NCBI GenBank assembly: GCA_003517915.1
Contig: DOZQ01000055.1
Location: 4,069 to 13,799, forward strand
DNA: 9,731 nucleotides
Reading direction: 5' to 3'
DNA from: Oscillospiraceae bacterium
GTDB taxonomy: Bacteria; Bacillota; Clostridia; Oscillospirales; Acutalibacteraceae
The position numbers and the translations under genes are program-made. The notes beneath the pieces are model-generated. The model searched no databases. It was not told the DNA's origin and worked only from the letters and a program-made list of their open reading frames with translations. Of the stretch, positions 7,915-9,731 are shown in pieces (position 1 is the first letter of the stretch; every line of letters starts with the position of its first letter).

Positions 7915-8349
7915 TCAGCGCTTAGGCGCTACAATCAGCTTGACTCCCTCAATGTTTAAAACCTCAACCTCGCCGCCCTTGGCTAGAAGTTTATCATCAC
8001 TTGAGCGAGCCGACCAAATTTGACCCGAAACATTGACCTGACCCACGCCGACCGTGTTGTCAATATTCTCTGTGACGATACCGGTTTTGCCGATGTTGCT
8101 GTCCGCGTTGGTGGGTTCCTTCTTTGATGCCAGTTGTTTTTTTGCCAGAGGACGCAGCGTGAAAAGACAGACGGCGGAAACCAGAAGAAACACCGCGATT
8201 TGAATCGGAATACTGTCTGTGATAAACGAGGTTATCAAAGCAAAAACCGCCCCTATGGCAAACCAGATACTCGTAAGCTGGTAGGTAAGGGCTTCTGTCA
8301 GCACGGCGGCAACGACTACCCCCAGCCAAACAATCAGCATAACTTCCAT
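7915..8349 (-). CDS. NfeD-like membrane protein (short form, OB-fold)
   Basis: NfeD proteins are small membrane proteins that work with SPFH partners. The 144 residues here lack the ClpP-like serine protease domain of long NfeD proteins, so this is the short form. Three hydrophobic helices are visible (about 4-20, 28-44 and 48-66), followed by a basic turn (RPLAKKQLASKK) and a C-terminal OB-fold (about 86-142) with the typical GKTGIVTENI entry, the central VNVSGQIWSARS and the closing GGEVEVLNIEGVKLIV. The OB domain is expected on the cytoplasmic side. ATG 8349 has AAGGGA upstream, and a second in-frame ATG (residue 4) is less well placed. It is the first gene behind the promoter at 8392-8420 and precedes its SPFH partner by 30 bases. 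Confidence 0.92.
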   Translation of the reverse strand: MEVMLIVWLGVVVAAVLTEALTYQLTSIWFAIGAVFALITSFITDSIPIQIAVFLLVSAVCLFTLRPLAKKQLASKKEPTNADSNIGKTGIVTENIDNTVGVGQVNVSGQIWSARSSDDKLLAKGGEVEVLNIEGVKLIVAPKR

Positions 8350-8365
8350 TTCATCCCTTCTTTCT

Positions 8366-8381
8366 ATTCATATTTATGAAT
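8366..8381 (-). promoter_or_regulatory. 16-base near-palindrome in the leader (possible operator or weak hairpin)
   Basis: The minus strand reads ATTCATAAATATGAAT, two 6-base arms that are exact reverse complements around AAAT. It would cover about +4 to +19 of the predicted transcript. The stem is AT-rich, so the RNA hairpin would be weak, and a repressor operator is the more natural reading if it is functional. In AT-rich leader DNA, chance symmetry of this size is possible. Confidence 0.35.
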
Positions 8382-8391
8382 TTACGCCATT

Positions 8392-8420
8392 AGTATACCA
8401 TATTTCGGGAAAAACTGCAA
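8392..8420 (-). promoter_or_regulatory. Predicted sigmaA/sigma70 promoter for the NfeD-SPFH-pur transcript
   Basis: On the minus strand a -35 box TTGCAG (8415-8420) is followed by a 17-base spacer and a -10 box TATACT (8392-8397), preceded by TG in the extended -10 position (TGGTATACT). Both boxes and the spacer are close to consensus. The transcription start would fall near 8385, giving an untranslated leader of about 35 bases before ATG 8349. It is the only good promoter I see in a non-coding position. Confidence 0.75.
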
Positions 8421-8479
8421 TCAAAATCAGGCGGGATGCACGGAAATCAAATATAATAATTATCCGATGAATGTGCCTG

Positions 8480-9265
8480 TCAGAAGCCCCTGAAACGAAG
8501 GTAACGCTGCTGTGCAAGCTCCTCAGGGGTTATGGATAAAAGCTCGTCTAAATTTGTTTTCAAATACCGCTTGATGTTCTCGCAAACTGCTTTTGGATCG
8601 CTCTGCGCACCCTCTTCCGGCTCGGGGATTATATCCTCAATAATTTTAAGCTGCAAAAGCTCCTCCGCCGTGATTTTCATTACGCCGGCAGCTTCCTCGG
8701 CACGGCCAGCGTCCTTCCAGAGAATCGCGGCAAACCCCTCGGGAGACAGCACCGAATATACGGCGTTTTCCAGCATTGCCACACGGTTCGCGACCGCCAC
8801 GGCAAGCGCTCCGCCGCTTCCTCCCTCTCCGATAACCACGCTTATAACCGGTACTTTAAGCGCCATCATTTCTTTGAGATTGGTGGCTATCGCCTCGCCC
8901 TGACCCCGCTCCTCGGCGCCGGTTCCGCAATAAGCGCCCTGTGTGTCGACCAGACAGATAACAGGCCGGCCGAATTTATCCGCCTGCTTCATCAGCCGCA
9001 GTGCCTTTCTATATCCTTCCGGATGGGGTGAGCCGAAGTTGCGTTTTTGCCGCTCGGCGATATCCCTGCCCTTTTCCTCGGTGATAACCGTTACCGGGCG
9101 GCCGTCAAAAAAAGCGACTCCCCCCATAACGGCACCGTCGTCCGCAAAGCCTCGGTCGCCATGAAGCTCAATAAAATCGGTGAAAAGCTTTCTGATATAA
9201 TACTGCGAGGTAGGACGTTCCATCATTCGCGCGATTTTCAAACGTTCCCAGGGTGTTTTAGGCAT
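8480..9265 (-). CDS. accA: Acetyl-CoA carboxylase carboxyltransferase subunit alpha
   Basis: AccA and AccD form the carboxyltransferase that moves the carboxyl group from biotin to acetyl-CoA, giving malonyl-CoA for fatty acid synthesis. The 261 residues are shorter than E. coli AccA (about 319), mainly because the long N-terminal extension is missing and the protein begins near the [10 protein letters not shown] core. Visible motifs are [16 protein letters not shown] (78-93), DTQGAYCG (107-114), [15 protein letters not shown] (116-130) and the oxyanion-type [10 protein letters not shown] (146-155). In the second motif E. coli has DTPGAYPG, so Pro is replaced by Gln. I chose ATG 9265, which overlaps the accD stop by eight bases and has GGGGAG about ten bases upstream. 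A GTG at 9274 would add three residues but sits too close to that site. Confidence 0.96.
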   Translation of the reverse strand: MPKTPWERLKIARMMERPTSQYYIRKLFTDFIELHGDRGFADDGAVMGGVAFFDGRPVTVITEEKGRDIAERQKRNFGSPHPEGYRKALRLMKQADKFGRPVICLVDTQGAYCGTGAEERGQGEAIATNLKEMMALKVPVISVVIGEGGSGGALAVAVANRVAMLENAVYSVLSPEGFAAILWKDAGRAEEAAGVMKITAEELLQLKIIEDIIPEPEEGAQSDPKAVCENIKRYLKTNLDELLSITPEELAQQRYLRFRGF

Positions 9266-9731
9266 TAAAATCACTCTCCCCGCTGTGAATTAACAGGAGC
9301 TTATAAAGCAGCGCTTTAAGGTTTTTGCGTTCTTCTATTACGTCGACAAACCCGTGCTGCTCAGCGAATTCCGCCGTTTGAAAATCCTTTGGAAGCTTTT
9401 GTTTTATTGTCTGCTCAATCACCCTTTTGCCCGCGAAGCCTATAAGTGCGCCCTTTTCCGAAATGATGACATCGCCGAGGCTCGCAAAGCTTGCGGTCAC
9501 GCCGCCGGTAGTTGGGTGGGTGATGACGGTGATGTATAAAATGCCCATATCCGAAAGCTTTTTTAAAGCGCCGCTGATTTTAGCCATCTGCATTAAAGAG
9601 ACTATCCCCTCTTGCATGCGCGCGCCGCCGGAGGCGGTAAATATAATCAGCGGAAGCCGGTGCTCCATAGCGTATTCAATAGAGCGTGTTATGCTTTCAC
9701 CCACCGCGTGGCCCATACTGCCCATCATGAT
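9258..9731 (-). CDS. accD: Acetyl-CoA carboxylase carboxyltransferase subunit beta (5' part outside window)
   Basis: Only the C-terminal 157 codons and the stop are inside the window. The fragment shows the crotonase-like carboxyltransferase core of Acc[63 protein letters not shown] and [16 protein letters not shown], followed by the usual poorly conserved tail. The zinc-finger N-terminus that marks AccD must lie beyond 9731. The internal Met codons at 9728 and nearby correspond to the family's mid-protein FMGGSMG segment and are not the start. The stop overlaps the accA start, as expected for a coupled accDA pair in a fatty-acid operon. Confidence 0.95.
   Translation of the reverse strand: MMMGSMGHAVGESITRSIEYAMEHRLPLIIFTASGGARMQEGIVSLMQMAKISGALKKLSDMGILYITVITHPTTGGVTASFASLGDVIISEKGALIGFAGKRVIEQTIKQKLPKDFQTAEFAEQHGFVDVIEERKNLKALLYKLLLIHSGESDFNA

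Larger units (their letters stand above)
8350..8479 (-). other. Intergenic region between accA and the NfeD gene
   Basis: This 130-base AT-rich stretch is the only sizeable non-coding gap in the window. It contains the promoter at 8392-8420, a near-palindrome at 8366-8381 and the ribosome site of the NfeD gene. I see no hairpin followed by a T-run after the accA stop, so read-through from the acc genes into the NfeD gene is possible. Confidence 0.7.

Noticed and set aside
8425..8482. Possible transcription terminator after accA
   Set aside because: The sequence is AT-rich, but I found no GC-rich stem followed by a T-run. The repeated TTTGATT words here are too short and diverged to count as a repeat.

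Overview
This window carries a densely packed run of genes, all on the minus strand, so it reads from position 9731 down to 1. Ten protein genes fill it and the largest gap is about 130 bases. Gene content suggests a Clostridia-type Firmicute, possibly of the Oscillospiraceae/Ruminococcaceae sort. The reasons are separate accD and accA genes in tandem, a purE-M-N-H-D cluster with short gaps or overlaps, a short AccA, a clostridial-looking PurN, and a moderately GC-rich composition. The taxonomic placement is inference from gene style, not from a marker gene.

Layout in transcription order: (1) 9731-8480 holds the 3' part of accD and all of accA, the two carboxyltransferase subunits of acetyl-CoA carboxylase. 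(2) 8479-8350 is the only real intergenic region. It contains a strong sigma70/sigmaA-type promoter with an extended -10, and a 16-base near-palindrome just past the predicted transcription start. (3) 8349-6940 encodes an NfeD-type membrane protein and an SPFH/stomatin-like protein, a known membrane-microdomain pair. (4) 6911-1872 encodes purE, purM, purN, purH and purD, five de novo purine genes, without purC, purF, purL, purB or purK. (5) 1850-1 is a long open frame that starts 21 bases after purD and runs off the window edge. It encodes a GH13 alpha-amylase/cyclomaltodextrinase-type domain fused in frame to a gamma-carbonic-anhydrase-like left-handed beta-helix domain.

Gene spacing suggests that everything from the NfeD gene to the fusion gene can be one transcript, because no gap below 8350 is larger than 30 bases. 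The purine genes therefore have no room for a promoter or riboswitch of their own immediately upstream and may depend on the promoter near 8392-8420 or on read-through from the acc genes. Most of the window is ordinary housekeeping metabolism. The clearly unusual item is the GH13/gamma-carbonic-anhydrase fusion: catalytic residues of the hydrolase and the three metal-binding histidines of the carbonic anhydrase fold are all present. Its neighbours include two CO2/bicarbonate-linked activities (acetyl-CoA carboxylase and PurE), which makes a bicarbonate-related role possible but unproven.
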